A DNA stretch of 64,000 nucleotides from Pachyseris speciosa. Its lineage: Eukaryota > Cnidaria > Anthozoa > Scleractinia > Pachyseridae. Where the stretch lies: NCBI GenBank assembly GCA_016490735.1, contig JAEMWC010000020.1, forward strand, positions 1,557,501 to 1,621,500, written 5' to 3'. Below are positions 36,076 through 47,823 of the stretch, piece after piece; position 1 is the first letter of the stretch, and each line of letters starts with the position of its first letter. The notes below the pieces were generated by a model, which did no database searches, was not told the origin of the DNA, and saw nothing but the letters and a program-made list of their open reading frames with translations. Position numbers and translations under genes: made by a program.

Positions 36076-38651
36076 CAGAACTCAGTTGTTGAGTAACATT
36101 ATACAAGTCAATGTATTTTGTCATGAATTCCGCTCTGGCTGTCTAAACGTCAGTCAATGCCACCCAGACGCGCCACGTCAAGTTATATTTTTATATCGCG
36201 TTTAATTCTACAAAGTCCGCTCTTTAACGCAAGACCGACCTCTACACAAACTACCTTTAAGATTTAGTCGGTTTCCTGAAATATATTGTAAACTGGCAAC
36301 CATTTACTGAGTAAAATCAGTTTGTTCAGTTGATTGGCCTGATGAGTATCACAGCGTGTCAGTCCTGAAGACAAGTTAGCCATTTTCAAATCCCTCCAGG
36401 TGTGTAGTTACCTGAATAACACTTATGTTATTCGTTCCCTTTTTTCTGAATGAATGTCTTTATTTGTTTGAATCAAAAATACATGCAAAACCACCAAAAT
36501 TACATTTCACAGAGAAAAACAATTCTTAACGCTAAAAGAGTAAAGATAAATATTAAGATTAAATACAATATTAACATTAAATCACTACTTTATATTTTAA
36601 TTATAAAATAGAGCCTATTGATAAAACTATTCTTAAAACGCTGTGTATTTACCTTGGAGGCTGGCTGCATGGCACTCTCTGCAGAGAAATTTCCGTTTTA
36701 ATAAACTTGTAAAACTTAGCTCAAATCGATTGTCCTTGCCGTTGTCGACCGTTTGGGCCGTCTTACATAATTATGTTTACTAAGGAAAACATTTTCGAGC
36801 CTGTACTACTCAAACGAGTTTTATTTAAACTGCGTTGCTCACAAGGCACACTAAAAAGTCAGGAAATCGTTGGTGATATATTATGATAATAACGTCGTGC
36901 TTCCCTTCATTAGGCCACCAACAAGCCAGCCTATCACAGCTTCGTCAGTGTGGATAGGGTAAATAAAAAAAATGAACTCATCGTTTGCTATGCAGGTAAC
37001 TTTAATCAGACTCAGCACCGGTACTTCGCTGTTGCTCGGTGCATTTTTCTTTCTGATGAAGACATGTTCAAATTCGCACGGAAGTCCAAAGGCGAGCAAG
37101 GGCCGATCGTTCTACGAAGTCCAGAGACAAAATTGCTTCACGACCTTCTGTTCAATGATTCTAAAGAAGACAGACCGAGTGAAAAGTTTGACTTCTTTGT
37201 TGGCATTCCAGCTGAAAACAGTGCTCCTTTCATGACAGCTGACATGACGATTGTTGACGTCCCTCGTTATGATCACTTCGATAAAGTTCACCAGCACCCT
37301 GACAATGCTGCCTACGTCATGTATGGAGATGTGGAGAATGCCTACCTTTTCCACATACCAACCAAAGGGCCGGATTATCTGCAGGTACAGTCTATTACAC
37401 ATTATTTATTGAAATTCAACTAATAGTATAATACGTCTCATTGTTTCGAATTGCCAAAGCGTCCCTTCGCCCCATGGAGCCTGCTGTTATATTGAAAGTG
37501 ATGACAAAGTAGATCGTAACCTTTCGAGGGTGCTAATTAAGTTTGCGTTGTGAGATTAGCTCATTTCCATGTTCTTTCCTCAGAAGGTACTATATATTAA
37601 GAAAATCAGAAGTCAACCGCGAGCAGACCTTTGGTTTAGAACGTTTACTTACTAGTTTTCTCGTTTCGATAGTTGTTCATGTGTTGTAATTTGGACGTTG
37701 AGAATCACCTCTATTCGGGATTATTTCCATTTGGGATTAATTCTAGTCTCTTGCTAAGAAAAGTCCACTAATGGACTTTCTATCTTTTCAAATATTCAAA
37801 GGACCTTAAAGTTCCAGCAAGGTTTTTTTTATTCTTTGTAACTCACTCAAATATGTTATGAATTTTTTTGTCACTTCATCATAATTAATTCTGCATGTTT
37901 CGCTTCGTTGTTATTTAGTCCTAACGGTTTTTCAAACATTATGTAACTGACGATGATGTTTGAAACATCGAAACATGTGTGCAAATTAAAAAATGTCGTT
38001 ATCGTTCAAAATTGCAGATGTTAAACATGTTTTGCTGTTTAAAAATTGCAGATGACCATTCAAATGTTTTCCGCTATGTTCGCAAAAAAATGAATTCTGA
38101 GTAAGAAACAGAGCGCTTTCTCGTCCTCGCTAATGGAATGAATTTCTCCGATAACCTTTTTTTAACTGTTAGATCGTTATCTCTCTCCGTTGTATCGCCC
38201 TGACCCATCAATCATTTTTAAGTCCCTTATTTGTTATATCGTTGCACGAAACCACCCAGCTGTCTTTCTCTGTCTTGTGTGATGTTTATGCTCATCAAGT
38301 TCTCGACTGCCATGGCCGTCGACGCATCTCTTCTCATATGGTAGTAAAGAATAAGCGATTCAGCCAAATTGAATTTTTTATCCTTTTATAGATTGTATGC
38401 ATTGGAGAAGCTCCACGGAAAGGTCTTGGTGACAGCCCATCGAAAAAGGAAATGATTCTAAAGCATGGCGTGAATGTTGAGCTTCTTGGAGTTCCCGGAT
38501 CACCAACCGAAGAAGGGGAAAGATGGTGGATCCCCTGAAAAATTCTAAGTATAACATGCATTTTGTCGGCATTCAGGGTACGGAAGTCACAACTCCTGTT
38601 GTAGTGAAAAGAAAGATTTGGTTTGACGGCGAAGTGTTAAACCAGCCTTAA

Positions 38652-40949
38652 GTGCGTTTGGTTTCAGTTTATGACGGTGATGCGCCCATCTAAGTTTTTT
38701 GTCCGGAGTTTTATTTTGCTTAAAATTTCCAGACATAGCTAGGATGTGTTTGGTTTTGACACTAAACATTCATAGTTTGCAATGTATAATTACACTGATT
38801 TGTCGGTTTGACAGTAACACGTCGACACTGAATTGAAATGTTCATCTGTACTTTGTGCAATTAAACTGTTAACAGGAAGAAGCTCCTTATTTAATTATAA
38901 ATATTCCATCGACGGTTGACTTTGGAACTATAATGATTAAGGCCTTTGTTTCAGTTTACAAATAAAATCAACTAAATAGCATTGATCCCAACATGATTGA
39001 AGTTAGCTAGTTCTTCCAGTTGAATTTACCTTAGTACAGTTATTTCGGCTCAAAAATATACGAATTACGTTTCGTTGAGATTGCTGTTATAGGATTATTT
39101 TCGCGGTGAGGTAGGATGCCCCTTTCGTTAGTTTTGAAGAGTACCACATTCTTGAGCAAACATTATGATCAAGAACAATTATGGCCTATGAATTTTACCG
39201 GCTTTGTATTATTTTTATAAAAGTCCTAAGATGTTTACAACAGTCTTTCTTGGCCTTTATCGAAGGCCAAGGGTATTGCTGTTTAAGTTAGGCCCGGTTC
39301 ATACGTCGCATTTCTGCCGTGTCGAATTCAATTCAATTAAGTGCAGCAGAAACGCGACTGTAGATTCATTCGTCGCACTTGTGCCGCACTTAATTCATAC
39401 TACAAATTACACTTCTGATGGTGCTTCTTTTGTCTCGAGAAAATGCAACAAAATTTACCGATCCTCCCTAAGGCCCAATATGTAAATCTATGTTTTAGAT
39501 TCAAAACGGCAGAAATTCGACGTTTGAATGGGTGCCGCATTTCTGCCGGATAATGCGACAAGACCAGTCGAACGTGCGGAAGAAATGCGGCAGCTGATTC
39601 AGACGTCGAATTTAATTAGTTTAATTGAATTCGAACAGAAATGCGACGTATGAACCGGGCCTAAAGCAATATTGGAGTTGCGCTTTGCTGTATACACATT
39701 TTCCTGTAAGACTACTAGCGCAATTATTAACAGGTTGGCTACTTGGTTTATACAAGCGTCAATTCTGGCATGTATACTGGCATTTGATAATAAAGGGATA
39801 TTTAAAAGAATCATTGTCGTTGCCACTTCATTCTAGAGCTATTGAAACTAAAATGGGGGGAGGTAACCTGAACGATTGTCAAGCCTGAAAGGTCATGAGA
39901 GATAAATGGGCTTCACAATAACAATTTCTGGTGATCAGTGGTAATATTCGAAAAGTAAAGCCTTAAAGATTCTGTGTGCTTGAAATCTATCAGCAGAGGA
40001 AAACCAAAGGGGTCTTCATTCCAAGCGTTGTGTTTCTTTATCTTGCCTTTGAATTCGTTTGGTAACTTTTGATACAAAACCGGGGATTTTTGGACCGCTT
40101 CTGCGAGCTTTTCCCCGAAACGTGAAGTGACCAGATTCCGCCATCTTGTTTCTTTTAAGCGCGAGAAGACCTAGGAAGAGCGGGGACGAAGTGGTCCCTG
40201 ATCGACTGACAATCTTTGTTGTTTGTCCTTCCGTTTGGACGTCTTCACTGAACGAATACATACACATGACGAACGCCAGGTTTGTTCTTCTTGCGTAGGT
40301 CTCGTGCTTGTGCTTATGCTTCCGTCGCTAGTGAGAACCAGGCCTTAAAACGTTAGAGTACCATAGTGTCTGTACCAACGTTTCTCGTTTGACAGACTGT
40401 CGTGATCTTGGGCTCCCCTTGTTGCACTCACGAATAATGCTTGTTCTTCATAGTGAGCCTGCTCCCACAACTGATGCTATAGACCGGCGCCTATGAAAAT
40501 ATCTTGAGTCAAGACACATTCTCTCCCATGAGTAACAATCGACTTTCAGATATATTTAACAACAAAAACTTGTCGCATTTCGATAAATCACGATGTCCAA
40601 ATAACAGTGACAAATCAAACCCAGGATTATTAGATAGTTGACGCTATGGGTGGGCTGAATATCCTTTTTCTGTCGGACCCAGATGGGGTGTTTGCTTGAC
40701 CAAATTTGCGACGCTGGCCCAATAAACTCTTCGTTACCTGACATTTGTTTTTCCTTTAGCTGTAAACACCGGTACCTGTTATATTATTGTTTTGAGTCAC
40801 TTTACACAATAGCCATTTGCTCTCATATGCAATCATTGCCTATTCAAATCCGTTACCTCACAAATCTGAGGTGCACGAGGTGTAAAAGCGCCAAGAGCCA
40901 AAGTTGTGTGAAATTAAACCCATAACTGGAAGACAAAATCGATTGCAGA
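38652..40949. other. Intergenic between copy B and the proline-rich gene
   Basis: Positions 38652 to about 39870 match the 3' flank of copy A and probably hold the former 3' UTR, interrupted by a MITE at 39291-39661. An AATAAA is at 39789-39794. Positions 39870-40949 show no recognised gene; the promoter of the next gene should lie here, but no TATA or initiator element could be argued convincingly. Confidence 0.55.
39291..39661. mobile_element. 371-bp MITE in the 3' flank of copy B
   Basis: The termini GGCCCGGTTCATACGTCGCA and its inverted counterpart enclose a palindromic interior with GAATTCAATT words. TTA and TAA abut the ends, so a TA or TWA target is likely. Copy A shows the unoccupied site near 16076: the words GCTGTTTAAG and GCGCTTTGCTGTAT are shared on either side. 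Confidence 0.75.
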
Positions 40950-43900
40950 ATGGACGATCGCTTCTGTTCATCTCTGGTGTTTGGATTATTTCTGTTTGTC
41001 ATGTCCATAACAGGTATGTTGGACTTTTGATTGTGTGGTAAATTGCTCAACGGACCATGTCCATACTTAATTTAAGAAGACCAATAATTGAACCATTTTA
41101 GCAGATTTTCACTGAAAAAAATAACCGTGCAGGTGTTACGATTCACTGGAATGAATTTCTGTCAGATATTCAGATAAACCACAGCGACGGTTACAGAAAC
41201 TATAACTCTTTCAGAAGTCTCGCTCCTTTTTTGAGCTGAAAACATTTGTATCCTTATACACTGCAGTTTAACACAACAAAGATTAGACTCTGCGATGACA
41301 GAACAAAAGAGCACCTGTTACATCAGACAACTTATTGCACCTCTGTTTATTTTTGGAAAGTATTGCTGAAAATAAAGAAAGCTCCTTACGGTTGGGATAT
41401 TACATTGGATATATTATTGGGGTAAAATTGGTAATAGTGCTATAAATTTATTTTGGTAATAATATAATTTAATATATGCAAGATATTGGGGTTGTCACTC
41501 TCGCGCCGGTTTATTGGGTGGACAGAGCTCCAGACATCTTTACGCCGAGTAAGACACCGAAATAATTGGTATGACATTTAAGACGTCCATTTCGGTAGAA
41601 CCTTACTGTGGCGCAAAGTAGGGCCTTTAACATCTCTTAAAAACGTGACATTTTGTGTGGTAAAAGTGATCTGAAAAAATAAACCGAAGAACACCATTTC
41701 ATATATATGATGGGCCACTATAGACTTTCCATAAAATTTTCTCTCACAGGGCACTTAGATTAAATGAAACAATTTCAATGAAATAATTAACAATTATTCC
41801 ATGAGCCCACGTTGGATACGAGATGGTGAATAGCCTACGAGGCGCCTAGCACCGAGTTGGCTATTACCAATCTCGTATCCAACAAGGGCGAATGGAATAA
41901 TTATTTTATTAAATTCTCAACCCTCGGTTTTGCTAAATTTTACGACAGGAAAGTGATGTGACTTTCGGGCGCCAAAACGACATGATCACATGATACGGGC
42001 ACCGCCGTGCGAACAGTTGAATGAAAAATCAAACTCGAAGCAGAACTGAAATTACAGCAATCCAAGCTTCACGGATTGTTTTGTACGGGTAAAAACCTTC
42101 CTGCAGTGTTCCCAAGTGTTCAAAGTTCAAACTCATCGGGAAGTGTAATCATTGTGGACATTTGCACTGCAGTTGTAAAAATACTGGGGAAAGCTGTTTT
42201 GATCGTCATGTGAAACGGAGGTTGCACTGGTTGAAAAATTATTTTCGACAAGAACTGCTTTCCCGGGCTCTTGATGTGGAAATTCGTCTGGGATTGGTCG
42301 GCACTACTGCTGGATTTAACTAAAACTTTATTTGCCTCAGTAAAAATGGGATCAGAGATAATGGGAAACAATTCGTTGTGCGGCGGCGAGCGAAGGAAAC
42401 GATCAATGGTGACTCTAGATCTTATGGACTTCATCGATGAAGTTTTGTACGTGCCGTCTTTCTTCCTAGCAGAGGTGTAAAAGCACTTCAGACAAACATT
42501 CAGTTCTTCTTTTGACATTTATTTTATCCGTTTCGAAAATTTGGTGCCACCAGGACCCGCAAGCATGATTCTGTAACAAAACTTGTTGTTGTTACGTAAT
42601 ATTTATTAATGCGTAAAATCTCGACGATTATATTTGAAATTTTGCAACTTTTAAGGGAAACTTAACTGATATGTACCTTTAAATAATCCCATCCCGAACT
42701 TTGTGGCTTTTTTTGTTGTTACTGGGACGGCATTGTCCAAATTTTATTGTATTTCGTCTGTAGATAGCTCACCGAATCTGTTTTTTTCATCCATTTTTTT
42801 GTCGACGAAACTTAGCTTGTGAATGATGATGATATAAACTGCGGAAATGAAATTAAATGAGGAATGATCCTCGCAGTTATGAACGCAATTTATGCAATTG
42901 CGAAAACAAAAAAAAAAAAAAAAAAAACCGGTAATCGCGAGGTCACGGGTTCAAACCCCGTTGAAGTCCTGAATTTTTTTTTCAGGCTTGTTTTCGCAAT
43001 TACATAAATTGCGTTCATAACTGCGAGGATCATTCTTCATTTAATTTCATTTCCGCAGTTCATATATGGTTCATTTCATATACATCATTCACACTCTTCT
43101 CTTTCACGGGAACATATGAACCCACAATTGACCTGCTCCCAACGTCAGTGGCTTCATGGCTCAGTTGGTTAGAGCATTGCATCGGTAATCGCGGGGTCAC
43201 GGTTCAAACCCCGTTGAAGTCCTGAATTTTTTTTCAGGCTTGTTTTCGCAATTACATAAATTGCGTTCATAACTGCGAGGATCATTCTTCATTTAAAAAT
43301 TAGCTTCCCGTGAAAAATCATTTGCCGCATTCATTTCCACATTACGTCAAATGCAGGTATAATGGCTGGTCACCGAGATCCAGTAAACCAATGAGAAAGC
43401 TAGAATTGCATTATCCGAGGTTGAGAATTTAATAATGGCCGTTATCCAGCTAAAATCTCAAATGTGGATGTCTATTTAAACTAGCAGGCTGGTTACGTGG
43501 TAGGGTTAGGGTTTATTTTAATGGTATGTCTTTCGCAAGTTTCGAGACGGTATCTGGATCTCACGCAATGGGTACAAAAGCCACTCTGTAGATTCCCAAT
43601 GCAAATTTCATTTATTCATACAACTTGTTGTTTTCTTCAAGTCCTACAAGCCCAGAATCAGTTTCTTCGTCTTCCTCAAGTGCAACGACAAGTTCGCAAC
43701 TTTGTCCCAAATAGATTTGGAGCGAGAAAAGGTAATTAACTTTATTGCTCGAAGTTGTCTCCGTTGATGTTTTGTACGTTCACATTAGGGTTTTACTGTC
43801 TTCTCTGCTATGGGCTACATAAATACTGAAAAGATGTGCATACCTTTTTTTTTATCATCAAACGATTCAAGCCTTGCACTATCCTCCAGTCCCTCCCGGT

Positions 43901-46900
43901 GCAGGAAGGCAGGAGCTACCTGGAGGTAGCCGAAACTTTATCCCTAACAGATTTGACATTCCTGCAAGTAAGTTAGTTTGGCAGCTCAATAAATTAACCA
44001 GAAGATGATCAAATAAAAACTTTTTCTAGTACAATTTGTTGCTGGCGTTTGCATACTTTTTTTTTTCAATTGATCGATATTTGATTCGTGCCGGGAATTA
44101 TTTTTTAATGTAAGTTCCTTCCTCTGTGTGACTATTTGTCAATGTATGAAAGTTCATTTTAACCCTTTAACATTTTTTATGCAAATTATCGTTCGCCGGC
44201 GAACGATAACTTTCCTTGCTTGGTGTATAAAGAGAATTAAATGTATTACAACACCAACAACACCAGTCACATCCTGAAATAAACCTGTTTCCTGAATAGA
44301 ACCCTTTAAATAAATTGATTGAAATGCTCCTTTGTAATTTTGGGTAAACCTTGTGCTCACGAAGTTGTTGAAAACGAGGGAATACTTGTGAAAACCATGA
44401 AATGTTCATATGCACCTAAGAAACACAATAGACAACTAATTGTACCCTTCTGACATGACTCTTGCGCCATTACTGTTCCTGCCATGAACCGCTCTTAGCT
44501 CCAATTCTCCAGCCACAGCATACCAAAAACATTCGTTTTGCCCGGTTTGAGGGTTCAAATTGCGACACATTTGACATCACAACTCCCTAGAGAGTCAACT
44601 GTCAATCCACCAACAAGTATTAATGGAAGGGGCTCTCTATGTTCGTAAAAACGGTATATAGTTATAAGCACTTTCTGTCGATTTGAATATTACCAAATGG
44701 CTCCATAACAAGGACTTTCTGAATCATCCAAAATAAAAGAAACGTTAAAGGGTTAAAATTATACGAGAGATACAAAATTTGTGAGAACGTGATCACGTGA
44801 TAAAGGATAAAACATCACAAAGCAACAGACTATTGTAAGCGTCTTGCGGGATAAATTATGGAAACCCAAAAATATAATAACACACGCCCAGTCAACTCAC
44901 ACAACTCCTGAGTGGCATCGATATAACGATTCTTACTGGGGTGGGTGAGGATCACTTTGCGCTCGTACAAAAGAGAGGCGCGCTGCCCGGTCGTGGGTTG
45001 ATGCCTGAGTGTAGCACTTGCTTTAAATAGATGTTTTATACCGCCAAATGCACTTTATTGTCTTTTCTACAGGTATTATAGACCGTAAACCAGGAGCCTC
45101 AACAGGTACATGTGGTTTTTTAAAGAAGGATAACCATGATTGTCAGATGCTCAACTTTCTTTCCTGGCGGGTTTATGCAGAAATATAATATCTCCAAATG
45201 ATGCTGTAATTAGATCTGTTTGAATTTTAGACTAATTGACTTATTGCTTAATTAACTATCCTGGTTACAGGGTTATGCCTAATTATTTCAGATCCACCAT
45301 GTCGAATCAATGAACAGGGAGAATGAAGATAGTTAGCTTTTAATATCAGAAAAACTGAGTTACCGGGCGCTTACCATTTACACAAACCATCCGGGTGGAA
45401 ATTTCAGGTGAAAATATGCACTGCTGCAGTTTTCCAAACGCAAATTTCCAGTATAAACTGGAAAGCTCATAAAGAAAGGAAAAAGTGCATTGATTAACCT
45501 GATGGCCTATAATTTCTCAAATGTTCCAAATGGAATGGTGTGTACCATTTCATTTTCCAAACTGAATTTCCGGGATGCCCGTCTAGATGCTAAGAGTATA
45601 CCTTACTCTACTGAGGAGAAGTTCTTGGTTGGGGACATCCCCTTTGACTTGCTGATGCATCAATAATTTTCAACTTTCATTTCTCAGGATGCGTTGGCAT
45701 TTCTCCCTGTGGGCTGCTCCCACCAGCTCCTCCTCCCCCAGCTCTCTCAATACCCCCCTCATACCCAGCCCCAGCTGCTTATACAGGATATCCACCTCAA
45801 AACGCGATCCAAGGAATGGCCCAAGGACCGTACGGTGCCCAAGGATATCCCACAGGCCCAGGTATGGCTACCAATGGATATAATGCACAGATCCTGGCTC
45901 AGAAGACAAATGCAGTAGCAACAGCTAAGGCAAAACTCATCGGTGGAATTAAACCACCAAAGAAATTCATTCCACACCTCCCTCCTATGGGTCGACCTCA
46001 GAAAGGCAAGCCGCCTTTTGACCCACCCCCTCCCCCTCCTCAAGCTGCAGGGTATGCACAAGCGGGACAGATGCCTTATCAGCAGCCGCTCAGTTACAGT
46101 CCGGAAGGGATGGCTCTACCTCAAGCTGCCGGACTGGCTCCACAGTCTGCTGCGGGATTTGCCCCGCCAGCTTTTACCGTTAAGTGTTTTGATTGATTAT
46201 TTGATTGAGTTATAGATTGGTTGACGGAGTGACCTATTGACTTATAGACAGATTAATTAATTAATTAATTAATTAATGATTAATTGACTAACTGATTGAC
46301 CAATTGATTGATTCATTGATTCCCTGCTTGCTTGCTTGATTTCTTGATTAATAAATTGATTGATTGATTCATTGATTGATCGAGTGATTGAGTGAATAAA
46401 TGAAGGATCGATTGAACGAACGATTGATGGAGCGATTGATTGAGTAATTATTATATGACTGGGTTGGACGGAGAGATGGAACTCGCCGTGAAAAGCGGAT
46501 GGGGGAAGGAAGGGTTGCAGGGGCGCGAACGTAACGTAAACTCAAGCTAGCACCTAATTTGTTTATGAGGAAAGGTGTATGTGCGGCTAATATCATCGTG
46601 AGAAAGTGGAGGTTGCTTATCCAACTGAACATTCAGCTTAGCCTTATAAACATCATCAAAGAATATCTATTCAATCTGGTCAACGTTTATGCCTTTCATT
46701 TTGGGTGCTGCTGTTTAAAAAATGACAAATCCGGTATCGTTATTTTAGGCCCCTCAGATACAGTCCCCCTTTGCTCCTCAACAGCCGCAGCCAGGGTACG
46801 GTCAGGTCCCTCCACCCATGGGGCTCAGCAAAATGATGAGCCTCAGCTGGTTGCCAATAACGCCCCTCAAGTGCCACCTCAACAGGTGCCTTTTTCTCCA

Positions 46901-47678
46901 GAGACGAACCAAGGACCCGCCTTTAATGATCCAGGGCAACAAATGCCATTCGACGGTGAGTAAGGCTAAAATATAGGGGGTAGACCTGCTTTTGGTGAAG
47001 CATTAGCTAAATTCATATCTCCGAACCCTCCTTATATGACAGATTAGACTGTCTAGACTGTTGAATTAAATACGAAATTAAATAAGATAAATAGATAACC
47101 ATTCTGATGAAAAACTGGTCACAATCAATTATTTTTCCAGATAAACTAAGGGATATCTTCCCCCACCTTTTTCAAAGTTGAAAATTATTTTATCGTTAAA
47201 AAATCATTACCAGATATTATATATTAATCGTTTCTGCGCAAAAGGATAACTTTTCCTGACAAAACTGGGAGAGTATGTTTAGGCAGGGGCCTCCTTTTAA
47301 CGGTGGTGAACTGATATGAATGGTGGTTAGAAGCTGGAAGCCATATTGACATGCGTACCGTGTTAAAGCGTTTCGCAATATATAGCTAAGCACTACGTGA
47401 TGTTAACTTCTCGAAATCCGCCACAGCCTCTAAAAAAGTCTTGGATAGTAAGCCTGCCGATTTCAAGTCCTTCTCTAATTGTGAAAACGACGCCATTCGG
47501 AAACTACAACTTTCTTTTCTTTGTCACCATGCCGACTGAATTTTCATCCTATGTTACAGGATCTTTTGACATGGCCAAAAAGACAATGGTGAAAGGTCAA
47601 ACAAAGAGATATGGTGTGCCTAGGCCAGTGCTGAAATCAAGACTGGTGCCCAAGCCCCTGTTCAAACGCCATAGCTGA
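40950..47678 (+). CDS. Secreted proline/glutamine-rich protein with NF[V/I]PNRF repeats (7 exons, one frame break)
   Basis: Function is unknown; it is predicted to be secreted. Exons: 40950-41013, 43642-43731, 43872-43967, 45073-45105, 45688-46178, 46749-46955, 47560-47678. Exon 1 encodes a classic signal peptide (MDDRFC, then a hydrophobic run ending SITG). Residues 40-47 are RNFVPNRF and 72-79 are RNFIPNRF. A short basic linker follows, then Cys96 and Cys102, and then a Pro/Gly/Tyr/Gln/Ala-rich body with a PPPPPP run. The tail is basic (KRYGVPRPVLKSR). Introns are phase 1 except intron 5 (phase 0). Exon 6 reads in one frame to PPPMG and in another from QNDEPQLV. One extra base in the G run at 46820-46823 would join them and also restore phase 1 at the exon end. 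The total would be about 366 residues. It could be a matrix, mucus or epidermal protein. No family was recognised, and exon joining is inferred from phase. Confidence 0.65.
41782..41909. repeat. Palindromic repeat in intron 1 of the proline-rich gene
   Basis: Inverted arms share TTGGATACGAGAT and AATAGCC around a GGCGCC-containing centre. Confidence 0.65.
42120..42518 (-). pseudogene. Internally deleted Crypton-like (DUF3504/KIAA1958-type) ORF
   Basis: The 132-residue frame starts like the N-terminal SAM-like part of Crypton-derived tyrosine-recombinase proteins of cnidarians (CFYTSARKKDGTY, IDRFLRSPPHNE, ISDPIFTEANKVL). It ends like their C termini (FLSKIIFQPVQPPF, then TAFPSIFTTA). The catalytic recombinase core expected between the two is absent, so it cannot be active. 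Family assignment is from memory of sequence wording. Confidence 0.5.
42835..43300 (+). repeat. tRNA-Thr-like foldback element, two tandem units
   Basis: The best head is at 43150-43222: acceptor GGCTTCA pairs with TGAAGTC, the D-arm is GCTC/GAGC, the T-arm is box-B-like, and the anticodon stem has an oversized loop containing GGT. Each unit ends with a TCCTGAATTTTTTTTCAGGC hairpin and arms such as TTCATAACTGCGAGGATCAT. A poly-A run lies at about 42907-42927. A working tRNA gene is unlikely. Confidence 0.65.
46250..46445. repeat. TTAA/TTGATTGA simple repeat
   Basis: TTAATTAA units grade into ATTGATTG units in intron 5 of the proline-rich gene. Confidence 0.85.
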
Positions 47679-47791
47679 GACACGTTTTGATTGGTGCAGT
47701 TTCCGTCGAGGCTATAAAAAGAAATTTTTATAAATCCACGCGACAGGTTATCTTGTATTATTTGTGCCTGTTGTCTTTCTTTTTGAAAATG

Positions 47792-47823
47792 AATAAACAC
47801 AATGTTTTATGACAGTGAATAAA
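47792..47823 (+). other. Polyadenylation signals of the proline-rich gene
   Basis: Two AATAAA hexamers (47792-47797 and 47818-47823) lie 114-145 bases after the stop codon, at a typical spacing. Confidence 0.6.

Larger units (their letters stand above)
23621..38651 (+). pseudogene. PLP-dependent decarboxylase paralogue, copy B (nonsense codon and three frameshifts)
   Basis: This is a sister of copy A with the same 12 exons: 23621-23850, 24183-24330, 26484-26789, 27210-27549, 29866-30005, 31738-31893, 32509-32724, 33308-33528, 35140-35384, 35724-35855, 36914-37384, 38392-38651. The HADAAWG, DPHKSG and GTKPGAAA motifs persist. Exon 4 has TGA at 27261-27263 where A has TGG. One base is missing at 33474-33478 (A run, exon 8), at about 35213-35220 (exon 9) and at 38515-38518 (G run, exon 12). 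Exon lengths 221, 245 and 260 are each one short of 222, 246 and 261, and copy C has exactly 222 and 246. In the catalytic-loop region, LYYHG of A is PYLNG here. It is either a young pseudogene or a gene harmed partly by assembly errors; the TGA argues for real decay. Confidence 0.8.
41905..43437. mobile_element. Composite element bounded by inverted repeats, with Crypton-like ORF and tRNA-like foldbacks
   Basis: ATTAAATTCTCAACC.TCGG at about 41908-41927 is repeated in inverted form at 43415-43435. Between them lie a minus-strand Crypton-like ORF (42120-42518) and two tRNA-like foldback units (42835-43300). It is unclear whether the inverted ends belong to one transposon or are two separate repeats. 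Confidence 0.4.

Noticed and set aside
43150..43222. Functional tRNA-Thr gene
   Set aside because: Oversized anticodon loop, a lost base in the T-arm region and membership in a dispersed foldback family; more likely a tRNA-derived repeat.
43642..43967. RFamide neuropeptide precursor reading of the NRFG motif
   Set aside because: PNRFG is followed by ARK and the second copy is PNRFD, so there is no RFG-K/R amidation and cleavage site.
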